DNA from: an uncultured Pelagibacteraceae bacterium
GTDB taxonomy: Bacteria > Pseudomonadota > Alphaproteobacteria > Pelagibacterales > Pelagibacteraceae
Direction: 5' to 3'
Length of the DNA stretch: 64,000 bases
Assembly (NCBI GenBank): GCA_902599995.1
Contig: CACKHN010000002.1
Location: 1-64,000 of the forward strand
In this document: positions 43,549 to 52,657 of the stretch, in pieces
How the letters are laid out: each line of letters begins with the position of its first letter
Position numbering within the stretch: the stretch's first letter is position 1
Made by a program: the position numbers and the translations under genes
The notes under the pieces: model-generated
Told to the model about the DNA's origin: nothing
The model's database searches: none
What the model saw: only the letters and a program-made list of their open reading frames with translations

Positions 43549-44134
43549 AAGAATTCACGAAAAAGGAATAACATTAATAGAAGCGCTAGTTTCTACGGCT
43601 ATCATTGGGATTGGTTTTGTTGCTATATTTCAAATGGTTAACTATTCGGTTCAATCTATCGATATATCAGGCGAGAGAACAAAATCTAATTATCTAGTCG
43701 GTATGGTGGCAGAAGACCTAATTGCAGAAAAAAACTCAACTTCCCCAAAAAAAGATGTAAAATTAATGGATTATTTAGTTTCTAATAAAATATCAGGTAG
43801 TAAATCATCTTGGAGAATGGGTAGCTGCTCCTCAGGAACCACACAGACGGGTTCATTTACAAATACTGCTGATAATAAATTTAAAAAATGGGATGATAGA
43901 TTTTCTAAAAGAAGAATTAAATGTAAAGGATCACAAGATATAAAATTTTTAAAAGTATTTGATATTTGTAACAATAGTGCTTCAGGAAATAATTGTACTT
44001 ATAATAATACTCAAAATTACAAAGGACCAGGCCAACAAGGTACTGGAATTTATGAAAAATGGTACTTAGGAAAAATGGAAGTGAATATGAATGATGGTAG
44101 CAAAAAAAAATTTCTTTATTTTCAAATTCATTAA
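43529..44134 (+). CDS. minor pilin, PilV-like
   Basis: Pseudopilin of 201 residues. The start is placed at the GTG at 43529, which has GAGG five bases upstream. An upstream TTG at 43496 lacks such a site. The leader ends GKRIHEKG, followed by ITLIEALVSTAIIGIGFVAI, with Glu at mature position 5. Many lysines and paired cysteines follow (CSSG, CKGS, CNNS, CTYN). Its start lies within the end of the previous gene, so translation is coupled. Confidence 0.82.
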   Translation: MIGQLGKRIHEKGITLIEALVSTAIIGIGFVAIFQMVNYSVQSIDISGERTKSNYLVGMVAEDLIAEKNSTSPKKDVKLMDYLVSNKISGSKSSWRMGSCSSGTTQTGSFTNTADNKFKKWDDRFSKRRIKCKGSQDIKFLKVFDICNNSASGNNCTYNNTQNYKGPGQQGTGIYEKWYLGKMEVNMNDGSKKKFLYFQIH

Positions 44135-44986
44135 ATGAAAAAAAAGTTTAGCTCAATTGCTGGCGTAACATTAATTGAAATTTTAATCGGAATTATAATT
44201 TCAGTAGTAATGATGGCAGCTATGTTTACTTCTTATACCGTTGTTAACAACTCTTACTCACAAGTTGCTGATCGAGCAAAAATTTCAACAGCTGGAAGAG
44301 ATGTTATAGGAATGTTATTAAGAGATATTCGACTTGCGGGTTTCAAATATCATAATGATAATATTCCAACTTCAAATGAACATGCTCCTATCATCATTAC
44401 TAAATCAAGTAATTTTGCGCAAGCGTGTGATAAGATTGAAATTGTTTATGGAACAATAGCAGGAAAACCAGCAGGTGAATTTGATAAAGGCAATCTCAAG
44501 TATGAATATGAAAGATATAAAATTACTTATGAATGTAAAAGATCAAAAATTCCAGACAAGTCCGCACCTCCTCTACCTGGAAACAAATATCCTCCAATAG
44601 ATGCATTTGCAATTTACAAATCAAAAGTAAAGTGGAATACAACCGGAAAAAATTGGGATGACGGTGATACTGATGGTAATACTAAAACGTATGGACCATC
44701 ATTAGTCACGGACTATATCAGTGATTTAGTTTTTAATGCGATTGACGACAAAGGGTTGTTAATCAAGCCACCCCCTACCCCAACTAATGCAACAAAAGAT
44801 AAATTATACCAAATAAAAACTATTGATATTGCATTGACGGTCAGATCGACTAAAGATTTTTTTAGAACTTCTAAAGCAAGAGAAATTTTTGCAATGACAG
44901 ACTCATCAAGAAATATAAAAAAAACTGACAAATTTTTAAGAGATACAATTGTTGTAACGGCACACGCTAGGAATGTTGGATTATGA
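44135..44986 (+). CDS. minor pilin, PilW-like
   Basis: Pseudopilin of 283 residues, the usual size of PilW. The prepilin segment is SSIAGVTLIEILIGIIISVV, cut after Gly with Glu at position 5. ADRAKISTAGRDVIGMLLRDIRLAGF is the conserved PilW helix extension. It starts immediately after the previous stop and overlaps the next gene by four bases. Confidence 0.87.
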   Translation: MKKKFSSIAGVTLIEILIGIIISVVMMAAMFTSYTVVNNSYSQVADRAKISTAGRDVIGMLLRDIRLAGFKYHNDNIPTSNEHAPIIITKSSNFAQACDKIEIVYGTIAGKPAGEFDKGNLKYEYERYKITYECKRSKIPDKSAPPLPGNKYPPIDAFAIYKSKVKWNTTGKNWDDGDTDGNTKTYGPSLVTDYISDLVFNAIDDKGLLIKPPPTPTNATKDKLYQIKTIDIALTVRSTKDFFRTSKAREIFAMTDSSRNIKKTDKFLRDTIVVTAHARNVGL

Positions 44987-45708
44987 TTAAGAAAAATGAA
45001 CAAGGCTTTGCTTTAGTCCTTTCATTAGTTTTAATGTTAGCAATGTCTCTAATGGGTGGAGCGCTTATTGTAATGTCTGCGAGTGATCATCAAAGTAATA
45101 ATAAGAGTGACGAGTATCAACAAACTTTTTATGTTGCAGAAACTGCTTTATTAGAGGGTGAAAAATATATACTCAATCAATTTCTAGGTCCTTGGGACCC
45201 AGGTAATCATAAGAGACAATTAAATAAAAGAAGTTTACCAGGAAATCAGAATACTGATTATAAGGGTCAAATGATAAAGATTAATTATAAAAATTCTGAT
45301 AAATATTACTTTGATACTTCTACTTATTGCTTTGACAGTTTTCCAGATAAACCAAAAAAACTGAAAGTAGTTACTGGTGAAAGTTGGAATTTTGGTGACG
45401 TTATTCGAGATAGTTTTAACAATAATGCATCAGATAATGAAAAGCATGAGGCTGAAAGACTCAAAGGCTATTATTATGAATATTTTGTTGCAAATATAGG
45501 TTTTGCCCCTTTTAAAGGAACAGGATCAAGTGTTAAAAAACAAGCCGGAAATAGTGGTCAAAATGGAATAGCCTATAGGATATTTGGATGTGGGATAAAA
45601 GCTGAAGAACATGCTTATAATAAGGAAAATGGCAAGCATTCAATTAAATCTGGGTCTGAAAAAAGATTAATCGTAGCTCTAGAAAGTGTAGTTGTTTTAC
45701 CCAAATAA
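44983..45708 (+). CDS. minor pilin, PilX-like
   Basis: A 241-residue protein. The N-terminus NEQGFALVLSLVLMLAMSLMGGAL is a PilX-type prepilin helix lacking Glu5, as is normal for the tip pseudopilin PilX/GspK. The AETALLEGEKYIL segment after the helix also matches PilX. It ends the ATGA-coupled minor pilin series. A secreted protein gene follows after 57 bases that contain a TATAAT at 45738-45743, a possible internal promoter. Confidence 0.85.
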   Translation: MIKKNEQGFALVLSLVLMLAMSLMGGALIVMSASDHQSNNKSDEYQQTFYVAETALLEGEKYILNQFLGPWDPGNHKRQLNKRSLPGNQNTDYKGQMIKINYKNSDKYYFDTSTYCFDSFPDKPKKLKVVTGESWNFGDVIRDSFNNNASDNEKHEAERLKGYYYEYFVANIGFAPFKGTGSSVKKQAGNSGQNGIAYRIFGCGIKAEEHAYNKENGKHSIKSGSEKRLIVALESVVVLPK

Positions 45709-45765
45709 AATGACAAATTATTTTTTCAGCATTAACATATAATACTTTATAGTAATAATAATTTT

Positions 45766-46305
45766 ATGAAATTATTAATAAAATCTTTTCTGATTACAGT
45801 TCTTTCATTTAATGCTGCATATTCAGCTTGTGATCTAATAGCTGAATTTGGAGAAAAAAAAGAAGTTTTTGAAAAAAGAGAAATTGCTGCAAGGCCCTTT
45901 CCAATGGAATATGCTGAATTAGATGTTTATCCTATTTTAGCAAATGATGTTTGTCCTAACCAAAAATTAAACGATGTGGGTATTGAATACAGATTTTTAA
46001 ATGACGAATTGGTTGCAGTTAATTTTGTTGCTTTAAATGATGATCAAAATTTAGTAACAGAAAAATTAACTTTAATGAACTATGTAAAAAAAAACTATAA
46101 TGACTTCGATACTGGAAATAATCCAAACTCTTATGAAGGAGTAGAGGTAATTGAAAAAACAAATTTATTTATTGTTTATCAAAGATTAACTGGTGATGAT
46201 GGAATTAAAGATGAACAGATTTATATTTCAACCCCCAAGCTAGATGAAAAATTATCAAAATTCTACGCTGATAAAGAAATGGAACAATTGGAAAATTCTC
46301 AATGA
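45766..46305 (+). CDS. secreted protein of the pilus cluster, unknown function
   Basis: A 179-residue exported protein with a signal peptide ending near residue 20 (NAAYS) and an early cysteine (ACDLI). The mature part is acidic and has a second cysteine in NDVCPNQKL, but no domain I recognise. It overlaps the pilY1 start by four bases, and its place between pilX and pilY1 is where other species encode the small tip factor PilE or a pilin accessory. A role in the tip complex or in PilY1 folding is inferred from position only. Confidence 0.7.
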   Translation: MKLLIKSFLITVLSFNAAYSACDLIAEFGEKKEVFEKREIAARPFPMEYAELDVYPILANDVCPNQKLNDVGIEYRFLNDELVAVNFVALNDDQNLVTEKLTLMNYVKKNYNDFDTGNNPNSYEGVEVIEKTNLFIVYQRLTGDDGIKDEQIYISTPKLDEKLSKFYADKEMEQLENSQ

Positions 46306-49300
46306 AATTAATAAAATTACTATTTAGTTTTTTATTTATATTTTTAACAACGGAAAATTTATTTGCTAAAGCTTTGCCTCCAGGAACTGGTATTGGTGAT
46401 GTACCAGCAAATGTATTAATCTTACTTGATAAATCTGGAAGTATGGGTTGGCGTATGAGTGGAGGAACTGCAAGCATGAGATATCCATATGATGCCGATG
46501 CAGATGCCAGTGGTAACATACTAGTTTCTCAATATAACAGAGATGGAGTTAAAAAGTTTTTATACGATACAGCTTCAACAGACAGTGGATTTGGAAATAA
46601 TGGAGTTTCTGGCAAAGGAAATTCTAAATATGAGGGTAATAGTAATTGTCGAACTTCTTATTCATACAGTGGAGAAACATATAACGGCATTTACTATACA
46701 ACTGCATATTATGAAAGAGCAGTTGTCGGTATAAGGGCTAGTGATGGAAGATGTATGGTTAAATATAACCTTGGTGGTTACCCCTATAATATGACAATGG
46801 ATGGAAATAAATTGTTTGTAGGAGGATCTTTTGGTTTCAAAATTATTGACGTAAATTCTGGTTCTATAAGGAACTGTAATGTGAATTCTCAGCTTAGATA
46901 TAGTTATGGGACTGCAAGTGATGCAGGAGCAATTTTTTCTTACAGAAGTAACAGAATTTACAGATTTCCATTAAATCAATCTGGAGGGTGTCCTGCAACA
47001 TCTGGTGGAAGTTTTTATTATCCTGAAGGATCATACGTTGGATTACAGCATGTTGGTGGTAATAATATGTGGACACTTTCTTGGAGCAATAGCAGGATGA
47101 AGAAAATTCAAATGAATCCCTCAGGAAGTAGTTATAGTACTTTATTAACAAAAGGAAAAAGAAGCAGATCGGCATCATCTGCTAGCAACTTGTATTTTTA
47201 CTATCCATGGGGTTTAGGATATGATGATAACAATAATAGAATACTTGCAGCAAACTTAAATAATGGCCAAGTGCATGCTTTAGATCAAAATGGTGGGTGG
47301 ATTAAGTCTATTGGTGGTCGTCCAAAAACAAGAATGCAGGCTGCATATGAGGCTATAGAAGCTATAGTAAAAGACTCATCATTGACGTCTGGGGTTGATT
47401 TTGGATTTGCTTATTGGTCAGCAGGAGCATCTGGATTTAACAGGTGGCACGGAAATCATAAAACTGGTCAAGGATATTCAACTCCTTGTACCATCTATAA
47501 TTGTCTAAAAGTGCCAATTTATAAAGGTGGAGCTGCACAAATTGCTAAAATGATAAGGACAGTTAATCCAGGTGGAGGTACACACTTGGACTCTGCAATG
47601 AGAATTGCATCAAGGTATTATAAAAATACTACTTATTCACCAATAAATAAAAAACTAGATTGTCAAAATTCTTATGTGATTTTAATTGGAGATGGAGATT
47701 GGTTTTCTCACACGCACAAAAGAGGATTAAAAATTGTTAAAGATCTTTATAACAATGAAAAAATTAAAACTTTTGCAATAGCATTTGGTACTGGAATTAG
47801 TGCAAATGGATATAGATATTTCCAAGACGTTGCTAAAGCGGGCGGCACAGGTAAGTCGATTGTTGCTACAACTGGAGCTTCATTAACAGCTCAGCTTAAA
47901 GCCAAAATTGGAGAAATCATTGCTGAAAAACTCTCTTTTACTGCTCCCGCAATTACAGCAACAATTGAAAAAGGTGGCTCTTTGTATCAAGCTCAATTTG
48001 ATTACCAACAAAATAAAGAATGGATTGGAACACTTACAAGAACAAAAATAAAAGAAGATGGAAGTATTGATCAAAATGATGCTGGTAACTGGTCGGCACA
48101 AGATGTAGTTCCACAACCAGCTTCTAGAAAACTCTGGAGCATAATTCCAGGCACTGATTACAAAGCAGATTATAATAACTTTAGAGATACATATGCTACA
48201 GAGATTGGAAATGTCATGTCATTATATGAAAATGATATTCAAGATTATCATAGAAAAACAGATTCTCCAGGTGGGTCAAGCCTAAATAGAAGATGTGCAA
48301 ATTCTGCTGGGGTTCTAGATGGTACAGATGATGATTTAAAAGGATTAATTAATTTCGTAAGAGGAGCTGATTATTTTGACTATGATGGGGATTGTAATCT
48401 CACTGAAAAGAGAACAAAAGATGGAAAAAATATTTATCTTGGTGATATATACCATTCACAGTTGATTGTAGTGGGTGCACCAACTGCAGACACACAATTT
48501 CAAAGCAATTATCAAGAAGCTTATTTTAGAAATGTTAATGGATATGTTGCATGGAAAGACTCTTTAAAAGCAAGAGGCAATAATCCTGTTATATATGCTG
48601 GTTCTAATAGTGGAATTCTGCATGCATTCGATTCAGAAACTGGAAAAGAAAAATGGGGATTTGTTCCGCCATTAGTTGCACCTTACTTACCTTTGGTTAT
48701 GAATAATAATTTAAATCTAGCTAAAGGAGGAGGATCAAACGCAATCTTTGGAGTTGATGGTTCTATTGTTGCACATGATATGTATTTTAAATCTCCATTA
48801 GATACCGCTAAAAAATGGCACACAATTTTATTAGTTCCTTATGGAAGAGGCGGAGCTGGAATGAGTGTGTTAGATGTAACTAATCCTGATAAACCTTTAC
48901 ACTTATGGTCAATTTTTAACGATAAAATTAATCATAGAGTCTACAGAGTTGATCATAATCAAGTTATTTATAATTATGATTATATTGGTAAGTCATACTC
49001 TCTTGCTTCATTTGAAGAAGCTATAAAAGTTACAGATAATTATAATGATGATAATACTGTATCTAATACATGTAATTCGTCCCAATCTACATCATGTTAC
49101 AAATCGAGATTTTGGACGTTGCCTGTTGGTAATTTAAAAAAGTCTGACTTAAATATAATTTACAATGATAAAAATTATACAAATTATTCCATAAGTACCA
49201 CTACATCATCAGAAACAATTTTAGTATTTGGAACTGATATGACTTACTCAGCAGATCCAGGAGATACCAATACAAGTTCAATGCTTGGTGTGTTTCTAAA

Positions 49301-50462
49301 AGCAGGATCAAAAGCTACCGGTGTACAAACAAATCCCGAATATGATTACAGTGAGTTAGGAGAAACTTGGTCTGATCCAAGAATATTCAGAATTCCAAAT
49401 AATGGAGCTGGAGATAGTAATATTCTCGATGATGTATATGTAGCTGCAATGGGAGGCGGATATGGAACTCAATTCGAAGGCGTTGGCTCCAACTTAACTT
49501 TAATAAATTTAGAAGATGAGACAAACCCAGGAAGTTTATATAAGAGAATACAAATAGAGGACACTGACGCTAGCGATATTGTAAATTCAGTTCCCTCGTC
49601 CATAGTCTTAGTAACACCTGATACAGCATCTGGAGTAAATTACTCTGGAGGTTTAGCTTATGTTAGTGATCTAGAGGGAAAAATAACTAAAGTAAATTTA
49701 ACTAATATGAGTAATGATAATAGTGGAAATTCAATTAAAATTTATGACACCACAACATTATTTAACGCTGGTTCAACAAAAGCAAATGGAAGATATATGT
49801 ATCATGCTATGGACGCAACTATAGGGGATACAACAAATTCCATGTGGTTATTTGCTGGAACGGGTGATTATGAAAGAATCAATGATACTACTTCTGGAGT
49901 ACAAAACTTCATGCTTGGAATTAAAGATGTTGATTACCCATTCTATAAAGATGTAGCATTGCCAGCAAAAGCTGACACGATTACCGAATGTAAAAATACC
50001 ACTGACGATACAACAGGAGCCAATTGTCCTCAAAATGCTGATAAAGGTTGGTATATAAATTTAAAAGATTTTGCAAAAGTTTCAGCTGAACCAACTGTAT
50101 ATCGTGGTCAAGTTTACTTTCCAGTATATGAACCAACAAAATCTGTAAACAAGTGTAGCTTAGGAGATGCTTATATCTGTGGTGTTGATGATGAGTGTGG
50201 TTCTAATGCTTCATCTGAATTAGGACAAACTTTGGGCAAGAAGAATAAATGTGCTTGGGTTGGGCAAGGTGTATTATCTAAAATAGTAACATTTGGAGAC
50301 ACTCTTTTTGCAAATATAGCAGGTAAAGTAGATTGTAGTAAAATTACAGATCAGAAGAAAAAGAAAGAATGTGAAGATAGTAAGAAGAAAGATTTAATAA
50401 GTGTTAGTGCTGGTGAAGGTCAGGTAAATACTTATCGAAATTCTTGGAGACAAAATTTCTAA
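46302..50462 (+). CDS. pilY1: PilY1-like pilus tip adhesin with inserted beta-propeller
   Basis: A 1386-residue exported protein, the largest here. The signal peptide ends near residue 22. A von Willebrand A domain starts at once with the MIDAS motif Asp43-x-Ser45-x-Ser47 (LLDKSGSMG). After about 10 residues the domain is interrupted by about 280 residues of repeated Gly/Tyr/Asn-rich strands that read as an NHL/YWTD-type beta-propeller. It resumes near residue 341 (KTRMQAAYEAIEAI), with the MIDAS Thr in GGGTHLDSAM and Asp in LIGDGDW. The C-terminal half (from about 740, YAGSNSGILHAFDSETGKE) is the PilY1/PilC propeller, with a calcium-type DYDGDCNLT loop. It should cap the minor pilins and mediate adhesion and pilus dynamics. 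Confidence 0.9.
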   Translation: MKLIKLLFSFLFIFLTTENLFAKALPPGTGIGDVPANVLILLDKSGSMGWRMSGGTASMRYPYDADADASGNILVSQYNRDGVKKFLYDTASTDSGFGNNGVSGKGNSKYEGNSNCRTSYSYSGETYNGIYYTTAYYERAVVGIRASDGRCMVKYNLGGYPYNMTMDGNKLFVGGSFGFKIIDVNSGSIRNCNVNSQLRYSYGTASDAGAIFSYRSNRIYRFPLNQSGGCPATSGGSFYYPEGSYVGLQHVGGNNMWTLSWSNSRMKKIQMNPSGSSYSTLLTKGKRSRSASSASNLYFYYPWGLGYDDNNNRILAANLNNGQVHALDQNGGWIKSIGGRPKTRMQAAYEAIEAIVKDSSLTSGVDFGFAYWSAGASGFNRWHGNHKTGQGYSTPCTIYNCLKVPIYKGGAAQIAKMIRTVNPGGGTHLDSAMRIASRYYKNTTYSPINKKLDCQNSYVILIGDGDWFSHTHKRGLKIVKDLYNNEKIKTFAIAFGTGISANGYRYFQDVAKAGGTGKSIVATTGASLTAQLKAKIGEIIAEKLSFTAPAITATIEKGGSLYQAQFDYQQNKEWIGTLTRTKIKEDGSIDQNDAGNWSAQDVVPQPASRKLWSIIPGTDYKADYNNFRDTYATEIGNVMSLYENDIQDYHRKTDSPGGSSLNRRCANSAGVLDGTDDDLKGLINFVRGADYFDYDGDCNLTEKRTKDGKNIYLGDIYHSQLIVVGAPTADTQFQSNYQEAYFRNVNGYVAWKDSLKARGNNPVIYAGSNSGILHAFDSETGKEKWGFVPPLVAPYLPLVMNNNLNLAKGGGSNAIFGVDGSIVAHDMYFKSPLDTAKKWHTILLVPYGRGGAGMSVLDVTNPDKPLHLWSIFNDKINHRVYRVDHNQVIYNYDYIGKSYSLASFEEAIKVTDNYNDDNTVSNTCNSSQSTSCYKSRFWTLPVGNLKKSDLNIIYNDKNYTNYSISTTTSSETILVFGTDMTYSADPGDTNTSSMLGVFLKAGSKATGVQTNPEYDYSELGETWSDPRIFRIPNNGAGDSNILDDVYVAAMGGGYGTQFEGVGSNLTLINLEDETNPGSLYKRIQIEDTDASDIVNSVPSSIVLVTPDTASGVNYSGGLAYVSDLEGKITKVNLTNMSNDNSGNSIKIYDTTTLFNAGSTKANGRYMYHAMDATIGDTTNSMWLFAGTGDYERINDTTSGVQNFMLGIKDVDYPFYKDVALPAKADTITECKNTTDDTTGANCPQNADKGWYINLKDFAKVSAEPTVYRGQVYFPVYEPTKSVNKCSLGDAYICGVDDECGSNASSELGQTLGKKNKCAWVGQGVLSKIVTFGDTLFANIAGKVDCSKITDQKKKKECEDSKKKDLISVSAGEGQVNTYRNSWRQNF

Positions 50463-50565
50463 ATATTATTTACCAATCTCTATAATTATTTCTTCCTGAT
50501 AAATTCAAAAGTTCCGCAAAAAACAGATATCAATAGGATTAAAAAAATGAATTTTCACTTTTAAC

Positions 50566-52614
50566 TTAATTAATTTTTTTGATATTTTGAAATAATAACT
50601 TGTTTTCAGTTTTAATTTTTTGATTTTCTTTGATCAATTGAATAATTAGTTCCTTCATAACCTGATTTTCTTCATTTAATTGATTAGCAATTTTTGCCAT
50701 TCTCTCATTTTCTCTTAAAATTTGAAGCTGATCAAATAATCCTTCAAGCTCTGGATCTAATTTTTCTTCCTCTTTTCTTTTTTTTGCGATTCTTTGAAGT
50801 TTTTTACTAATTGAGAAATTTAAATTATTATTAACAACATTGTCTTGATTACTATGTTCAAAATTAAAACCTAAACTAATATCATCTGTGCTTTTTGTTA
50901 ATGATAAACCAATTTTTTTTGTAACAGCTCCATTCATCGTATGATTTTGAGATATATCCTCTTTTAATCCTACACCATTGATATCATTCATTTTAATTTT
51001 ACCACTTAATGTTTTATTAAAAGCTAAACCAGCATACGGCTTTAAAATAAATCCATTTTTATTTTTTATTGAATATTCAACATCAAAACCTACACCCAGA
51101 ACTTGGTCTATTGCCTCATCAACTGATAAGTCCCCATGAGTAAAATTTGACACATATTTTGGTAGTCGATGAGCGCCATATTCTCCAATTATTGTTAAAG
51201 ATAAATCATTATTATTTTGAATTTTTCTTGTTAATTTATAATTAGAATGCAACGCGATGAACTGACCTATAAAATTATTTCTTATAATTTGATTGGTCTC
51301 CGTCTCTATATCAGTAATTTTATTGCTAGAAATTCCAAGTAATGACTTTATTGAAAAATTATTTAAATTTGTTTTTATATCATAACCAAAAGCTAAGTTT
51401 TCACTTTTACTTTTTTCATTACTATTAAAATTATTATTTTGCTCAAAATAAGTTAAAAAAGTTTTTGTCTTTTCCTTTTCATAGTCATTGTTTATAAAAT
51501 AGCCTGAAATACCTTTAATTGAGTTTTTGTAAATATTATTTCTTTTAGATTCAGCATAAAATGTAGATCTTTCTTTTATATCACTTAATGACTTAAAAAT
51601 ATTATTTAAAGTATTACTGAAAATTTCTGTTCTATATTTTTTGTTATTACTAACAACATCTAATTCTTCCCCATAAATTCTAAGATAACCATCAGCTTCT
51701 GAATTATCTGAGTCTAAATTTTTATTCGCATCTAATATTTGATATGTATCATTACCGCACAAATTATTTGTTATTGAAATGTTAGTTTTATCAGTTAACT
51801 CAATATCTTGATCTTTTGAAATACTACAGTCCAAAGTAAAAGTAGTTACAGTATCTCTTAATGTTATTTCTCCAATATAAGTGCCCTGGCCTTTAGTAAT
51901 AATATTTGTGCCAGTAGCATTAGCATTATGTACTGCTATACTAGCAGTTCCTCCCTCGATTGTTCCTAAATTAGTAATTGTCATATTGTTAACTGCTTTA
52001 CTTGCATTTCCTAGAGTTCCAAACCTTATGCCAGTCCCAAAAGCAAATATAGTTCCTGAATTGGTTATAATTGCACCGTCAATGGCAGCTCCAGAAGTAT
52101 TATAATAATTTATTCCACCTGTATTTGGATTGCTTGAATTAGTAGTTTCAATTGATCCAGAATTTATGATTGTTGTATTCTCTGAATTTGTTGCAAGAAT
52201 GACTTGTTTCTTTCCAGCTTTTAAGGTTCCACTATTGTTAATTGTGTTATTATCTGCGTTATCACCATCCATCAATATTGCGTTTCTAAGTGTAGCTTCA
52301 ATTGTACCTGAGTTAGTTACTGTAGTATTTACGGCATGTTGCATATTAATTGCTTGATTAGTACTAGCTGAAATAGTTCCTTTATTATCTATTGTTACAT
52401 TAGAATGATTCTTTGCATGAATTGTATCAGCACCAGTTTTGATAACTGACCCACTTGTAGCTACGTTTAAATTTTCATTATCACTACATTCAAGTTGTGA
52501 AGTTAAGGAACTTGAAACAGTTGTGTCACAATCTTCTGCTTTTACAAAATTTGAATTTATTGAAATAAAACAAAGAAAAAAAAGTTTTATTATTAGGAAA
52601 TTTTTAATTTTCAT
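50566..52614 (-). CDS. autotransporter-type outer-membrane protein with coiled-coil tail
   Basis: A 682-residue exported protein. The signal peptide ends near residue 26. Residues about 55-270 are a beta-helical passenger with repeated NSGTI/NxGTL units (VTIDNKGTISAS, VTNSGTIEAT, INNSGTLKAG, IINSGSIETT, ITNSGTIFAF, ITNLGTIEGG). A type V barrel spans about 340-603. After the last predicted strand (NNLNFSISKKL) there are about 79 charged, heptad-like residues (LRENERMAKIANQLNEENQ, KENQKIKTENKLL) that form a coiled coil. Barrels normally end the protein, so this tail is unusual and would lie in the periplasm. It is the last gene of the CHASE2/FecR operon. Confidence 0.78.
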   Translation of the reverse strand: MKIKNFLIIKLFFLCFISINSNFVKAEDCDTTVSSSLTSQLECSDNENLNVATSGSVIKTGADTIHAKNHSNVTIDNKGTISASTNQAINMQHAVNTTVTNSGTIEATLRNAILMDGDNADNNTINNSGTLKAGKKQVILATNSENTTIINSGSIETTNSSNPNTGGINYYNTSGAAIDGAIITNSGTIFAFGTGIRFGTLGNASKAVNNMTITNLGTIEGGTASIAVHNANATGTNIITKGQGTYIGEITLRDTVTTFTLDCSISKDQDIELTDKTNISITNNLCGNDTYQILDANKNLDSDNSEADGYLRIYGEELDVVSNNKKYRTEIFSNTLNNIFKSLSDIKERSTFYAESKRNNIYKNSIKGISGYFINNDYEKEKTKTFLTYFEQNNNFNSNEKSKSENLAFGYDIKTNLNNFSIKSLLGISSNKITDIETETNQIIRNNFIGQFIALHSNYKLTRKIQNNNDLSLTIIGEYGAHRLPKYVSNFTHGDLSVDEAIDQVLGVGFDVEYSIKNKNGFILKPYAGLAFNKTLSGKIKMNDINGVGLKEDISQNHTMNGAVTKKIGLSLTKSTDDISLGFNFEHSNQDNVVNNNLNFSISKKLQRIAKKRKEEEKLDPELEGLFDQLQILRENERMAKIANQLNEENQVMKELIIQLIKENQKIKTENKLLFQNIKKIN

Positions 52615-52657
52615 AAATTTTTAAAGTTACCTTTTCTCAATAAATTATAAAATTTGT

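Noticed and set aside
51880-52470. Repeated NSGTI-type units suggestive of a DNA tandem repeat or CRISPR
   Set aside because: The repetition is at protein level (beta-helix turns) with variable spacing and degenerate DNA; there are no identical direct repeats with unique spacers.
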